Below are positions 23,081 to 28,749 of a stretch of 39,113 nucleotides of DNA, piece after piece. Within the stretch, counting starts at the first letter, position 1. Every line of letters starts with the position of its first letter. The position numbers and the translations under genes were made by a program. Source of the stretch: a virus. The notes beneath the pieces were generated by a model. That model saw only the letters and a list, made by a program, of their open reading frames with translations, was not told the DNA's origin and made no database searches. Location of the stretch: positions 1 to 39,113 of the IMG/VR virus record IMGVR_UViG_3300042905_002279; one strand, given 5' to 3'.

Positions 23081-23468
23081 AATGGTAATCGCGCGCAATC
23101 AACTATCACTTTTTACCCCCCAAAGTGACCGGGACATGCCGGGACAAATCGGGACAAATCGGGACAATTACCCCCCGGCTGATGCCCCGCAGTCGGGACA
23201 TTCTGGAACCCCCCCCCTAAAGGGGGGGGTCCAATGTCCCGCCGGGACAGGGTTCGAAATGTCCCGGGCCCGTCCCGTCCCGGCTGAAGGAATTACAAAA
23301 CGAAACGAAAGCCGAAAGGCAATCTTCGACGCATGGCTGGCCGAGTGTCGCGCCTATGACGCGGCAGGCCGGCAGGATGAAGTCCCGCCCTTGCCACCGG
23401 GCTATCTGTCCAGCGGCCCGAAGCTATGGCGCGAGGGTGCAACCTATTCGGGCAAGCGGTGGCGCTGA
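23058..23468 (+). CDS. Unknown protein read through the iteron region
   Basis: This 136-residue frame starts at an ATG inside the end of the primase gene, preceded by AGGGG at 23046-23050; the ATG at 23082 is an alternative with no ribosome site. The first 85 residues ('RDMPGQIGTNRDNYPPADAP') are low-complexity and mirror the DNA repeats beneath. The C-terminal part (about 88-136, 'KAIFDAWLAECRAYDAAGRQDEVPPLPPGYLSSGPKLWREG') looks like a genuine folded domain. The coding region may therefore be passenger to an origin, or it may be short and start later. Confidence 0.55.
   Translation: MTRFGQSKMVIARNQLSLFTPQSDRDMPGQIGTNRDNYPPADAPQSGHSGTPPLKGGVQCPAGTGFEMSRARPVPAEGITKRNESRKAIFDAWLAECRAYDAAGRQDEVPPLPPGYLSSGPKLWREGATYSGKRWR
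23131..23281 (+). other. GGGACA iteron cluster, candidate replication origin
   Basis: GGGACA occurs at 23131, 23141, 23151 and 23161, exactly 10 bp apart (one helical turn), and again at 23195 and 23244. The reverse motif TGTCCC is at 23235 and 23260, and shorter GTCCC elements are at 23272 and 23277. A strong GC hairpin sits in the middle. Regularly phased iterons plus inverted copies immediately after a primase-helicase gene are the usual look of an initiator-binding origin. The same bases are also open for translation, so the cluster overlaps a reading frame. Confidence 0.6.
23205..23232. other. Strong hairpin within the iteron cluster
   Basis: A run of nine C (23209-23217), the loop TAAA, then eight G (23222-23229), flanked by GGA and TCC, forms a very stable stem. 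No T-run follows, so it is not a standard terminator. It could extrude as a cruciform or act as a single-strand initiation element for the primase. Homopolymer runs of this length are also prone to sequencing error. Confidence 0.6.
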
Positions 23469-23656
23469 TGGACATGACCCCTGCCCAAGTGGCGCGCGCC
23501 CATGCCGATGATGCGCTTGCCGAGGACTGCCTGCGCCGCGCCAGAGCCGCGCAGGACGGCTTGCAGCACCCGAACCTGGACCCAGACGGGCGGGAATACT
23601 TGGAAGGGCTTGTGGCGCGGTTTAAAGCCCTTGCGGCGCGGCTGAAAGGAAGCTAA
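23468..23656 (+). CDS. Unknown 62-residue helical protein
   Basis: The ATG at 23468 overlaps the previous stop (TGATG). The product begins MDMTPAQVARAHADDALAED and has 'REYLEGLVARFKALAARLKG' near its end; it is nearly all helical, with alternating charged and Ala residues. No domain is recognised. It is in the rightward operon downstream of the presumed origin. Confidence 0.6.
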   Translation: MDMTPAQVARAHADDALAEDCLRRARAAQDGLQHPNLDPDGREYLEGLVARFKALAARLKGS

Positions 23657-23658
23657 AG

Positions 23659-24150
23659 ATGACTGGAGCTATCGCCATGACGAAGCCGAAACCCGCGCGC
23701 GCGCGCGGCCAATCAAGCCCCGAGGCCGACCTAGGCCCTGCCCAGCGCATTCGCAACGGCGCGCTTGAGATCGGCTTCCGGGCTGATCCTGACCAGCCCA
23801 GCCGCACGGTGAAGGGCGCCCGCGTCCGGGTGTGGTATCACGCCGAATGGGCCGCAGGGCGGCTGACTGACGCCCAGCACGAGGCGGCGGACCGATACAG
23901 CCGATGGGCGGAAGAGGCGGCGTTACTGTCCGAGGGCAAGCCTGCCATGCGCGGCGGCGGCAACGGTGGCAGCTTCAACGGGCCATCGGATAGGCTGGTG
24001 TGGTTGCTGGCGCAGTTGCGCGCTGCGGACGCGGCGCTGGACTTGCACCGTGATCCGGTCAAGCTGGCGATATGCTGGAACCTGACGCCGGAGCATCCTG
24101 AGGCAGTGCGGGTGGGATTGCGGCGCTTGGCTGAGTTTTGGGGGATGTGA
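23659..24150 (+). CDS. Unknown protein of the replication region
   Basis: This 163-residue protein starts at 23659 with AAGGA upstream. It has a basic, disordered N-terminus ('TKPKPARARGQSS'), then 'RVRVWYHAEWAAGRLTDAQHEAADRYSRWAEEA' and 'HPEAVRVGLRRLAEFWGM'. This arrangement is common in alphaproteobacterial phage proteins whose role is unknown. The helical C-terminal half might be a DNA-binding fold of the kind found in late regulators, but I see no clear HTH. Confidence 0.65.
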   Translation: MTGAIAMTKPKPARARGQSSPEADLGPAQRIRNGALEIGFRADPDQPSRTVKGARVRVWYHAEWAAGRLTDAQHEAADRYSRWAEEAALLSEGKPAMRGGGNGGSFNGPSDRLVWLLAQLRAADAALDLHRDPVKLAICWNLTPEHPEAVRVGLRRLAEFWGM

Positions 24151-24341
24151 TGGATTATTTGCAAAAAACAGCGCTGGAATGCGGTGCGGCTGTAATGCGC
24201 GCGGCGCGGCAAGCTATGAATAGCCGCGAGGAAGTCAAGTGCGATTATTGGGTATACGGCTGCGATGTGCTTGTCCGGCCAAAACCGGAACGTAGACGGC
24301 AAATGACCTATTTTTGGCTTGGGGCAGATGGGGAAAAATAA
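24150..24341 (+). CDS. Unknown 63-residue protein
   Basis: The frame begins with a TGATG overlap to the previous gene. The product MDYLQKTALECGAAVMRAARQ.. continues with 'YWVYGCDVLVRPKPERRRQMTYFWLG', with a helical first half and a basic, aromatic second half. No family is recognised. It is the last gene of the overlapping rightward early chain, and a 101-base gap with a promoter follows. Confidence 0.55.
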   Translation: MDYLQKTALECGAAVMRAARQAMNSREEVKCDYWVYGCDVLVRPKPERRRQMTYFWLGADGEK

Positions 24342-24365
24342 TTAACGCGCCGCGCATTTTTCCTG

Positions 24366-24394
24366 TTGACAGCGCGGGCCAATGGTCCTACGTT
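24366..24394 (+). promoter_or_regulatory. Sigma-70-type promoter
   Basis: TTGACA (24366-24371), a 17-base spacer and TACGTT (24389-24394) lie in the 101-base gap before the gene at 24443. Transcription would start near 24401, giving a leader of about 40 bases with GAGAG shortly before the ATG. It uses the same TTGACA and 17-base spacing as the divergent early promoters but lacks their inverted repeat, so it should escape the presumed repressor. Confidence 0.6.
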
Positions 24395-24442
24395 CCCGTT
24401 ATCAGCAAGGGCAATCAAGCCCGGCTGCGAGAGATTAGACCG

Positions 24443-24709
24443 ATGAGCAACATGCCAAAACTTTCCGCCCGCGCTTCAATCGCCCTTGATGTTCTTTCTG
24501 ATGGCGGTCATTTCCGCTATGGTCTTGAAAAGAATTCCTACACGGGCCGCGAGCAGTTTCAATGGCGCCTTCAAAAGAACGGCAAAAATGTGAAGGGTGT
24601 TGGCGGCGCCACTTACTACGAGCTTGAAGCCGCTGGGTTTCAATTCAAGAAAGAATGGCCGGGCATGACCTCGACCGTGACTTATCACACCCTCAAGCAC
24701 GCGGCTTGA
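24443..24709 (+). CDS. Unknown 88-residue protein
   Basis: The product starts MSNMPKLSARASIALDVLSD and continues with 'GGHFRYGLEKNSYTGREQFQWRLQ' and 'KGVGGATYYELEAAGFQFKKEWP'. The pattern of a helix followed by aromatic beta strands, repeated, resembles a small winged-helix or replication-regulator fold, but I cannot assign it. It is first in a three-gene unit behind its own promoter. The ATG at 24443 fits the ribosome-site spacing. Confidence 0.6.
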   Translation: MSNMPKLSARASIALDVLSDGGHFRYGLEKNSYTGREQFQWRLQKNGKNVKGVGGATYYELEAAGFQFKKEWPGMTSTVTYHTLKHAA

Positions 24710-24716
24710 GGGAAAG

Positions 24717-24929
24717 ATGGCCGATTTAATTTTGCGTCCTTCAACGCATAATCCAGGCAAGCCATGGGCGTTGCAACTCAGAAACCACGGGCCGGCTGAA
24801 ACCGAATATCTTACCATTGCGCGCGTATCAGACGAATTGGCGCGCGAGATTATTAGGGCCGGCGCCGCCTTTTGGCTTTTTGGTGATCCTGATGACCACG
24901 AAAAACAACAGCAAAGCGCCACCCCATGA
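24717..24929 (+). CDS. Unknown 70-residue protein
   Basis: The product MADLILRPSTHNPGKPWALQ.. has 'ETEYLTIARVSDELAREIIRAGAAFWLFGD' and a Gln/Ser tail. GAGG lies just upstream of the ATG. No family is recognised. The gene overlaps the following HTH gene by four bases, so they are co-translated. Confidence 0.6.
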   Translation: MADLILRPSTHNPGKPWALQLRNHGPAETEYLTIARVSDELAREIIRAGAAFWLFGDPDDHEKQQQSATP

Positions 24930-25117
24930 CCCCTGACCAATTCCGCGCCGCGCTTGCCGACTTGGGCTTATCCCAAGCCGGCTTTGCGCGCCTTGCCATG
25001 GTTGACGCCCGCACCGTCCGCCGCTGGTGCGACGGAACGCGAGCCGTGCCTGGGCCGGTGGTAGCGTTGCTTCAGATGATGGATAAAACCCTTGACAAGC
25101 CCCCGCCGGGCTTGTAG
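24926..25117 (+). CDS. Small XRE-family HTH regulator
   Basis: This 63-residue protein is a single HTH domain. 'FRAALADLGLSQAGFARLAMVDARTVRRWCDGTRAVPGPVVALLQMM' (residues 5-51) has the 'LSQxxFARL..xxxTVRRWxxG' pattern of the HTH_3/XRE group. It ends in 'DKTLDKPPPGL'. It sits immediately before a terminator and the terminase genes, so it may control late transcription. An 8-bp stem (ACAAGCCC/GGGCTTGT) covers its final codons. Confidence 0.75.
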   Translation: MTPDQFRAALADLGLSQAGFARLAMVDARTVRRWCDGTRAVPGPVVALLQMMDKTLDKPPPGL

Positions 25118-25141
25118 CGAAGGAATATAACTCACAATTGC

Positions 25142-25173
25142 GCCCGGAGCCGAAAAGGCTACCGGGCTTTTTT
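25142..25173 (+). terminator. Rho-independent terminator before the terminase genes
   Basis: The stem GCCCGG-A-GCC pairs with GGC-TA-CCGGGC around a GAAAA loop and is followed by six T. It lies 25 bases after the HTH gene stop and 50 before the terminase gene, so it separates the early rightward unit from the late packaging and structural block. Late expression would need read-through, antitermination or a promoter that I could not identify downstream. Confidence 0.85.
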
Positions 25174-25186
25174 ATGGAGAAACGCA

Positions 25187-25222
25187 ATGGGCACGAAAAA
25201 GAAGGGCGGCAAGAAGTGCTAA
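25187..25222 (+). CDS. 11-codon leader peptide, possible
   Basis: An ATG with a good GGAGA ribosome site (25176-25180) opens a frame for MGTKKKGGKKC and stops at a TAA that overlaps the terminase small subunit ATG (TAATG). The peptide is nearly all basic. It may serve only to bring ribosomes to the downstream gene, which lacks its own ribosome site. It could also be a relic. Confidence 0.4.
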   Translation: MGTKKKGGKKC

Positions 25223-25644
25223 TGGGCGGTCGCACAAGCGCGACCCGTCCAAAGGGCAATGGCCCCGGCCATGGCGGACCGGCCAGCGGCACGCTTGCAC
25301 AAGGCGCAGGCTACGGGCCAGGCGCAGGCCCGGCCAAGGCGTTTACCAGCGAGCAGCAGCCGACCGGCGAGGCCAAGTCCGCCGGCAAGGAAGTCGCAGC
25401 CGAGATCAAGGCGCAGATTGCCGCGCGCAAGGAAGAAATCCTTGCCGCGCAATTCACCCGGGCGCTGGACACGGCGCATTCGCAAGGGCACGCGGCGGCC
25501 AAAGACTTGCTGGACCGTATCGCGCCCCCTGAAAGCAGGACGGACGTGACCACGAATGGCGAGCGGCTAGGCTATGTCATCATGGCGCCAACAGAGGCAG
25601 AGGACGCCGAAGCATGGGCGAAACAGCATCAGCCCCAAGCGTAG
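25222..25644 (+). CDS. Probable terminase small subunit
   Basis: This 140-residue protein is encoded directly upstream of the large subunit and overlaps it by 31 bases, the usual place of TerS. The N-terminal 30 residues are Gly/Pro/Lys-rich ('GGRTSATRPKGNGPGHGGPA'), then come helices 'GKEVAAEIKAQIAARKEEILAAQFTRALDTAHSQ' and 'AAKDLLDRIAPPESRTDVTT'. The helical middle resembles small-terminase oligomerisation segments. A clear HTH is not visible. A longer start at 25174 has no ribosome site. The assignment is mainly from position. Confidence 0.65.
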   Translation: MGGRTSATRPKGNGPGHGGPASGTLAQGAGYGPGAGPAKAFTSEQQPTGEAKSAGKEVAAEIKAQIAARKEEILAAQFTRALDTAHSQGHAAAKDLLDRIAPPESRTDVTTNGERLGYVIMAPTEAEDAEAWAKQHQPQA

Positions 25645-27059
25645 TTTGGCGCCCCCAGGCAGGCCCACAAACGGCGCTGCTGACCTGCCCGGTATTTGAG
25701 GTTTTCTTTGGCGGGGCACGCGGCGGCGGCAAGACTGACGGGATGCTTGGCGAATGGGCCGTACATGCTGACCGATACGGCAAGCAGGCGATAGGCCTGA
25801 TGGTCCGCCGCACGCGGACGGAATTGCAAGAGACATTCGAGCGGGCGCGGGCGCTGTTCACGCCCCTAGGCGCGCAATTCACCAGCGTCCCGATGCGGTG
25901 CGTGATGCCAGGCGGGGCAAGACTGACCTTCGCCTATCTTGAGCGCGACGCGGACGCCGAAAGCTACCAGGGCCACAGTTACACGCGGGTCTATGTCGAG
26001 GAGGCGGGCAACTTCCCAAGCCCGGCGCCGATCCTGAAGTTGTTTGCCACGTTGCGGTCCGGTTCTGGCGTGCCCTGCCGCATACGCCTGACGGGCAATC
26101 CCGGCGGTCCTGGGCATCAATGGGTGAGGGCGCGCTACATAGACCCCGAGCCGATGGGCTGGCGGGTCATGAAGGACGATGTGAGCGGCTTAGAGCGGGT
26201 CTATATCCCGTCCCGTGTTGGCGATAACCGGCACTTGGGCGCGGATTATGTGGCGCGGCTGCGGGCCAGCGGAGCGCCTGAATTGGTGCGGGCTTGGCTA
26301 GAAGGCGATTGGTCTGTCATCGCGGGGGCGTTCTTCCCCGAGTTTGACATGGGCCGGCACGTCATCGCGCCGCGCGAATTGCCTGAACATTGGGTTAGGT
26401 TCCGGTCCCTAGACTGGGGCAGCGCTAGGCCTTTCAGCGTCGGCTGGTGGGCCGTGTCTGACGGCGAGCTGCAGGACATTCCGCGCGGCGCGCTGGTGCG
26501 CTATCGGGAATGGTATGGCAGCACCGGCAAGCCGAATGAAGGCCTGCGAATGACTGCCGAGGAAGTGGCGCAAGGCATCGCGCAACGTGAGGCGGGCGAC
26601 CCCAAGCCTGAGAATGGCCTTCACGGCGTGGCTGATCCGGCCATCTTCAGCAGCGACGGCGGGCCAAGCATCGGCGAGCGCATGGCGCGTTCGGCCAAGG
26701 TTTTCTTCCGCCCTGCGGATAACGCCCGCGTGTCGCGCCAAGGCGCGCTTGGCGGGTGGGATCAAGTGCGGGCCCGGCTGCGGGGAGACGAAACCGGGCC
26801 GGGCTTGCTGATCTTCAGCACATGCCGCGACCTGATCCGCACCTTGCCGGCGTTGCAGCATGATCCTGACCGCCCGGAAGATGTGGACAGTGACGGCGAA
26901 GACCACGCGCCGGATGAAGCCCGTTACGCTTGCATGAGCCGCCCATGGGTGCGGCAGAAGCCAATGCAAAAGCCGGGCAATATCGTGTCGATCGGCGGCA
27001 CGAATACCGCGACTTTCAACGATTTATGGAAAACCGCGCCGCAAGCCGCGCGCTGGTAA
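25614..27059 (+). CDS. terL: Terminase large subunit (DNA-packaging ATPase/nuclease)
   Basis: This 481-residue protein has Walker A GGARGGGKT (33-41), Walker B 'RVYVEEAG' (about 125-132) and the coupling motif 'LTGNPGG' (about 161-167). The C-terminal nuclease region starts with 'FRSLDWGSARPFSVGW', which carries the first metal-binding Asp; a later 'HGVADPAIF' and 'DSDGEDHAPDEARYA' supply further acidic residues. The protein docks on the portal and pumps DNA into the prohead. The DxWGxxxPF form belongs to the Terminase_6C group. It begins the late gene block. Confidence 0.92.
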   Translation: MGETASAPSVVWRPQAGPQTALLTCPVFEVFFGGARGGGKTDGMLGEWAVHADRYGKQAIGLMVRRTRTELQETFERARALFTPLGAQFTSVPMRCVMPGGARLTFAYLERDADAESYQGHSYTRVYVEEAGNFPSPAPILKLFATLRSGSGVPCRIRLTGNPGGPGHQWVRARYIDPEPMGWRVMKDDVSGLERVYIPSRVGDNRHLGADYVARLRASGAPELVRAWLEGDWSVIAGAFFPEFDMGRHVIAPRELPEHWVRFRSLDWGSARPFSVGWWAVSDGELQDIPRGALVRYREWYGSTGKPNEGLRMTAEEVAQGIAQREAGDPKPENGLHGVADPAIFSSDGGPSIGERMARSAKVFFRPADNARVSRQGALGGWDQVRARLRGDETGPGLLIFSTCRDLIRTLPALQHDPDRPEDVDSDGEDHAPDEARYACMSRPWVRQKPMQKPGNIVSIGGTNTATFNDLWKTAPQAARW

Positions 27060-27070
27060 GGAAATCCGCT

Positions 27071-27361
27071 ATGTTAAATGCCCCATTCTCGCCCGGCGAG
27101 ACCTTAACGCTTTCCGTAACAACCACCAGCAGCACCGCAAGTTTTGCGACGGCTGGAACGGCGGCGTCTGTCATTGAGGTGCAGAATACTGGCTCTTCCC
27201 CATGCTTCATTGTTTTCGGAGCCACCGCGACAACGGCGGGATATCCGGTTGGTGCCGGTCAGGCCAAACTATTGAGTAAACCGCCCGGACAAGCGCAGAT
27301 CGCAGCCATTTGTGGATCTGGCAGCACCACGCTTTATGTCACGTCAGGCCAGGGCCGTTAA
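27071..27361 (+). CDS. Small beta-structured virion protein
   Basis: This 96-residue protein has 'PFSPGETLTLSVTTTSSTASFATAGTAASVIEVQNTG', then 'CFIVFGATATTAGYPVGAGQAKLL' and a 'TTLYVTSGQGR' ending, the pattern of a small jelly-roll or fibre-decoration protein common in podoviruses. The ATG at 27071 follows AAGGAAA with suitable spacing. The gene overlaps the LamG gene, which supports a joint role in a surface appendage. Function is inferred. Confidence 0.65.
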   Translation: MLNAPFSPGETLTLSVTTTSSTASFATAGTAASVIEVQNTGSSPCFIVFGATATTAGYPVGAGQAKLLSKPPGQAQIAAICGSGSTTLYVTSGQGR

Positions 27362-28061
27362 ATTGTCACAGCGCCTAAATACGCGGTTGCGGGCGGCGGA
27401 TGCGGTTGGCGGCATCGTCACTAGCGGCCTTGTGATGCACTTGGACGCTGGCAATGCGGCAAGCTATCCCGGGACCGGCACGGCTTGGACTGATCTTAGC
27501 GGGAATGGAAATAACGGGACGCTTGTTGGTGGACCAACCTACAGCGCGACCAATGGCGGGCAGATCGTTTTCGATGGTGTCAATGACAGGCTTGACGACA
27601 TTACGCTGCCAAACCCAAATGCCGAGCTCACTTTTGAAATTGCAATGAACTACACTTCAAAGGCGTCGTATCATAATGTCTTGGATCGCTCTGGAAATTC
27701 GGGCGGCACCTTATATCCGCAATTTTGGGTGCGTCCTTCAAGTCTTAGCAATAGGTTAGAAGTGAACGCCGGGAATTTGGTGGCAGATACCGACTATTCT
27801 GGCACCAACATTATTGCCGCATTAATGATAAAAAGCGGCACAACGCCAGGAATTGAACTGTATATCAATGGAGTTTTGCACAAAACAACAACGGCGACGC
27901 AACCGTCTTGGCCTAATCCAGTTACGATGGCATTTTTCAATCGAGTGGGCGGACAAACATTTCTTGGGAGCGCAGCAATTTTACGCTGGTATAACCGCGT
28001 TCTTTCTGCATCAGAAGTATTGCAAAACTTCAACGCCAACAGAGCGAGGTTTGGCCTATGA
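27336..28061 (+). CDS. LamG/concanavalin-like domain protein (adhesin)
   Basis: This protein of about 241 residues has the classic start of a LamG-type fold, 'GLVMHLDAGNAASYPGTG', with 'WTDLSGNGNNGTLVGGPTYS' and 'IVFDGVNDRLDDI'. Beta strands follow, ending 'LGSAAILRWYNRVLSASEVLQNFNANRARFG'. This glycan-binding sandwich is used by phage and bacterial surface proteins. The start is uncertain: ATG 27336 (overlapping the previous gene by 26 bases) or TTG 27363. It lies between terminase and portal, an unusual place for a fibre gene, and is more AT-rich than its neighbours, which suggests recent acquisition. Confidence 0.8.
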   Translation: MSRQARAVKLSQRLNTRLRAADAVGGIVTSGLVMHLDAGNAASYPGTGTAWTDLSGNGNNGTLVGGPTYSATNGGQIVFDGVNDRLDDITLPNPNAELTFEIAMNYTSKASYHNVLDRSGNSGGTLYPQFWVRPSSLSNRLEVNAGNLVADTDYSGTNIIAALMIKSGTTPGIELYINGVLHKTTTATQPSWPNPVTMAFFNRVGGQTFLGSAAILRWYNRVLSASEVLQNFNANRARFGL

Positions 28062-28474
28062 TTGAATGGAAAATCGCAAACCTATTTGCCACGCTGAGCA
28101 ATTCCGAGGTGGACCAGCAGCGCCCAAATGGCGCGATTGTGGTGCGCGCTGAATGGCAGGTAACGGGGCGCGACCAGAACATCACGGCAAGCGTGACGGG
28201 CTTTCAAGAATTTGTTTATAACCCGGAAACAGAGTTCACGCCGTATTTGGAATTGACGGAAGAACAGGTTTTGTCGTGGGTTCATCGCGCAATGGCCGGG
28301 CAGCGCAAAGCCTATGAAGATTTGGTGATGCAGCAAGTGGCGCAGAAGAAAGCAGAGCCGATCACGTTGCCGCTGCCGTGGCATCAGCCCGCGCCGATTA
28401 TGGTGGAACAGCCTTCCAGCAACGACACGCTGATAGGCGGCAACGACGATGATAGTCTTGGGGGTCTGGCGTGA
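28058..28474 (+). CDS. Unknown conserved virion-region protein
   Basis: This 138-residue protein begins 'MIEWKIANLFATLSNSEVDQQRPNGAIVVRAEWQVTG', followed by 'ITASVTGFQEFVYNPETEFTPYLELTEEQVLSWVHRAM', a block widespread in phage proteins of unknown function near head genes. The C-terminus is Pro/Gln-rich then Gly/Asp-rich. No enzyme motif is visible. It overlaps the LamG gene stop (ATGA) and the next start (GTGA). Confidence 0.7.
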   Translation: MIEWKIANLFATLSNSEVDQQRPNGAIVVRAEWQVTGRDQNITASVTGFQEFVYNPETEFTPYLELTEEQVLSWVHRAMAGQRKAYEDLVMQQVAQKKAEPITLPLPWHQPAPIMVEQPSSNDTLIGGNDDDSLGGLA

Positions 28475-28749
28475 CCCGCAAAATACCGCCTGGCTTAAGC
28501 CATGCTTTGATTGGTGCTGCGCTGACTGCGGCTATTGGTATTCCGTGCGCGCTGTTTGGATTGCCTGCGCTTATCGGCGCTGGTTTTGCCATTGGGTTCT
28601 ATGTCGGGCGCGAGCGGCGCCAATCTGAAGAACACTTTGGAAGCAACCGCATCTGGCCGTGGCAATGGAAGCCGCGCGCTGGGCGTGACATCGCTTGGCC
28701 TGCGCTGGCGGCGGCATTGGTTGCGCTTTTGATTGAGGTTTTAGCGTAA
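28471..28749 (+). CDS. Small membrane protein upstream of the portal gene
   Basis: This 92-residue protein has a GTG start overlapping the previous stop. Two hydrophobic segments ('ALIGAALTAAIGIPCALFGLPALIGAGFAIGFYVG', residues 12-46, which may be two helices, and 'IAWPALAAALVALLIEVLA', 74-92) flank a charged, Trp-rich loop 'ERRQSEEHFGSNRIWPWQWK'. The layout is similar to membrane proteins found near portal genes in other phages. Its role is unknown. Ends TAATG onto the portal start. Confidence 0.7.
   Translation: MTRKIPPGLSHALIGAALTAAIGIPCALFGLPALIGAGFAIGFYVGRERRQSEEHFGSNRIWPWQWKPRAGRDIAWPALAAALVALLIEVLA

Noticed and set aside
25092-25120. TTGACA plus 17 bases plus TAGCGA as a late promoter
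   Set aside because: The -10 is poor, it overlaps a hairpin and coding sequence, and a strong terminator follows 22 bases later. Kept only as a possibility.
27071-28061. Programmed frameshift joining the 96-residue protein to the LamG protein
   Set aside because: The frames overlap by 26 bases but I see no slippery heptamer with a downstream structure, and each part looks complete. Only a low-level possibility.
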